Shown here: positions 6,474-7,361 of the stretch, piece after piece | Layout: every line of letters starts with the position of its first letter | Numbering within the stretch: the first letter of the stretch is position 1 | DNA from: Ferruginibacter sp. | GTDB taxonomy: Bacteria; Bacteroidota; Bacteroidia; Chitinophagales; Chitinophagaceae | DNA length: 7,361 bases | Direction of reading: 5' to 3' | Assembly (NCBI GenBank): GCA_025352435.1 | Contig: JANXTN010000300.1 | Location: 1 to 7,361, forward strand | Notes under the pieces: model-generated | Told to the model about the DNA's origin: nothing | Seen by the model: only the letters and a program-made list of their open reading frames with translations | Databases searched by the model: none | Program-made: the position numbers and the translations under genes

Positions 6474-6485
6474 CAATAATTATTG
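6474..6485. promoter_or_regulatory. Perfect palindrome, candidate operator
   Basis: CAATAATTATTG is a perfect 12-base palindrome, 22 bases upstream of the SGNH-like gene start. It is flanked by TTA on the left and GTAA on the right, which nearly extends the symmetry. It could bind a dimeric regulator, but palindromes of A and T arise by chance in such AT-rich DNA. Confidence 0.25.
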
Positions 6486-6705
6486 GTAATGATATATCCT
6501 ATCTAGTAATCGCAGGCGGGGAATCACATTTCAATTGACTTTCGAAATGAGTAAAATAAAGATAGTACTAAAAATAATATGGGCAATTAATTAAATATAT
6601 TTTATTTACAATTATCGCTGTTTCTTTTTTCATCATTATTGATTATTTTGTTTCTTAACAATTTGTGGTATAGATATAGTTTAAAAATTCCTTTTAAATA
6701 CAAAC

Positions 6706-6712
6706 AGGAAAG
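6706..6712 (+). promoter_or_regulatory. Ribosome binding site-like AGGAAAG of the DHp-like gene
   Basis: AGGAAAG ends nine bases before the ATG at 6722, the usual spacing. It supports translation of this small gene as a real product. Confidence 0.45.
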
Positions 6713-6721
6713 TGAGATATT

Positions 6722-6991
6722 ATGAGTAAAGAATCTAAAATAGCTCAGTTAGGTATATTGAATATTCTTGAACATATGAAAAATCCATTAACCAATATCA
6801 GGTTAAGTTTGGATATGCTGGAATACGAAATTGATGCAGACAGAACTAAATACCGGGATATAATCAAGAAAAGCACAATTAGTTTAGAAGAATCCATAAA
6901 GGATTTATGCAAGTCGTTTGATGATCTTGGCGTTACCATCCATATTGAAACAGACAGTCCAAACTTAGACTCCCTCCATATCGATCAATAA
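6722..6991 (+). CDS. Lone histidine-kinase dimerisation (HisKA/DHp)-like protein with no ATPase domain
   Basis: Eighty-nine residues, almost all of which align with the two-helix DHp domain of sensor kinases. Helix 1 is about 8-36 (LGILNILEHMKNPLTNIRLS and on), a short acidic turn is at 37-41, and helix 2 is about 42-68 (RTKYRDIIKKS, LEESIKDLCKSF). K-N-P-L-T-N-I is the classic H-box tail. However, the H-box normally reads H-E/D-L/I-R/K-N-P. Here the register gives E17-H18-M19-K20-N21-P22, so Glu stands at the phospho-acceptor position and the His is one place later. There is no HATPase_c domain, no sensor segment and no membrane helix; the gene ends with a normal TAA and the next gene encodes something unrelated. 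It may therefore be a non-catalytic dimerising partner, a decoy or connector for a two-component system, or a stable remnant of a former kinase. The gene has a ribosome site and intact codons, which favours a functional protein. Confidence 0.7.
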   Translation: MSKESKIAQLGILNILEHMKNPLTNIRLSLDMLEYEIDADRTKYRDIIKKSTISLEESIKDLCKSFDDLGVTIHIETDSPNLDSLHIDQ

Positions 6992-7014
6992 TTTTAATTG
7001 CCTACAGATAAATT

Positions 7015-7043
7015 CAAATTTCAAAACTGGTTTTAATAATTTG
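7015..7043 (+). terminator. Imperfect inverted repeat after the DHp-like gene, possible weak terminator
   Basis: CAAATT (7015-7020) pairs with AATTTG (7038-7043), and inside it AAAAC pairs with GTTTT across a tight turn. A T-rich CTTTTGTT follows. The structure is AT-only in its outer stem, so it is a weak candidate for ending the DHp-like transcript before the next gene. Confidence 0.28.
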
Positions 7044-7085
7044 CTTTTGTTCGATATTATTTGAACCCTATTAATAAATATTCCT

Positions 7086-7361
7086 ATGAAACTTCTTCTT
7101 TGTATTAGCGCATTATTTATCTGTTTAAAAAGCTCCGCACAGCTGCATTCCGCTATACCTGTTATTCCTTCAAAAGTGCAACCTGTACCCAATGCTACCA
7201 CAACTGATAAATCGGCTCCGCCTCAACCTATTAACATTCCGGTAGCTGCTAATCCTGTACCTCCCATCTACCCAGGAGCAGAAGCAAAAGCGGTTGAAAT
7301 ACCAAAGCAATTAATTAACCCACCGGTTACCCCATCCGGTACACAGCCAATTCAAAAAGAA
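7086..7361 (+). CDS. Secreted proline-rich protein, 3' partial
   Basis: The frame opens with an ATG at 7086 and is still open at the window end, giving 92 codons. Residues 1-19 (MKLLLCISALFICLKSSAQ) form a clean Sec signal peptide, with likely cleavage after S-S-A or A-Q. The following 73 residues contain 17 prolines together with many Ala, Val and Thr, in patterns such as VIPSKVQPVP, APPQPINIPV and NPVPPIYPG. This looks like an extended, disordered spacer leading to a domain beyond the window. No domain is visible yet, so no function is offered; a periplasmic or outer-surface protein with a Pro-rich linker is all that can be said. It lies 94 bases after the DHp-like gene with no obvious ribosome site, so it probably has its own promoter. 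None of the nearby TATTATTTG-type sequences matches the Bacteroidota -7 box at correct spacing. Confidence 0.75.
   Translation, partial: MKLLLCISALFICLKSSAQLHSAIPVIPSKVQPVPNATTTDKSAPPQPINIPVAANPVPPIYPGAEAKAVEIPKQLINPPVTPSGTQPIQKE

Larger units (their letters stand above)
6452..6721. promoter_or_regulatory. Divergent intergenic region between the O-acylation operon and the DHp-like gene
   Basis: These 270 AT-rich bases must hold the promoters of both divergent units. I found no clean match to the Bacteroidota consensus (TTG about 20 bases before TAnnTTTG) on either strand. Notable structures are a perfect 12-base palindrome (see 6474-6485) and an inverted repeat CATTTC/GAAATG (6527-6532 and 6544-6549) with an 11-base loop. 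Both could be regulator sites, but neither is assigned. Confidence 0.4.

Noticed and set aside
6452..6480. TACGTTTA as a -7 box for the SGNH-like gene
   Set aside because: It is only about eight bases from the start codon, lacks the final G, and the nearest TTG is at the wrong spacing.
7055..7063. TATTATTTG as a Bacteroidota -7 box for the proline-rich gene
   Set aside because: It has three rather than two bases between TA and TTTG and no TTG about 20 bases upstream, so it fails the consensus.
6965..7201. Minus-strand open frame of 78 codons
   Set aside because: It overlaps the end of the DHp-like gene and the signal peptide of the proline-rich protein, both better supported; its own sequence shows no domain.

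Overview
The window looks like a chromosomal segment from a member of the Bacteroidota, and Chitinophagaceae or a close relative is the best guess. This rests on the AT-rich sequence, the near absence of Shine-Dalgarno sites (the GNAT and DHp genes are exceptions), export signals ending in SAQ or SQA, and protein types common in that group. It is an inference from style and families, not from a marker gene.

Layout. (1) Positions 1-1612, plus strand: the 3' part of a repetitive exoprotein that ends in a Peptidase_G2-like module, followed 19 bases later by a small secreted helical protein. A strong intrinsic terminator at 1639-1672 closes this pair. (2) Positions 1738-3510, minus strand: a SAM-dependent methyltransferase, then, after a 99-base gap, a GNAT N-acetyltransferase and a DUF3024 protein six bases apart. 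(3) Positions 3511-3888: a gene graveyard. It contains the decayed N-terminus of a DUF1624/HGSNAT-type membrane acyltransferase, broken by an apparent one-base insertion just after its start codon and cut off after about 30 residues. An unassigned 49-codon open frame abuts it. (4) Positions 3889-6451, minus strand: a two-gene cassette of an SGNH-like membrane-anchored protein and an AlgI-type MBOAT O-acyltransferase. Together they most likely O-acylate an exported polysaccharide or other envelope substrate. (5) Positions 6722-6991, plus strand: an 89-residue protein that is essentially a lone histidine-kinase dimerisation (DHp) domain, with Glu where the phospho-accepting His should be and no ATPase domain. 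(6) Positions 7086-7361, plus strand: the start of a secreted proline-rich protein that runs off the window.

The genes do not form one pathway. The common thread is the cell envelope: two exported proteins on the left, an O-acylation pair in the middle-right, and another exported protein at the right edge. The most unusual items are the lone DHp-like protein with the displaced histidine and the acyltransferase remnant. I found no CRISPR array, tRNA, rRNA or intact mobile element, and no clear novel multi-gene system.
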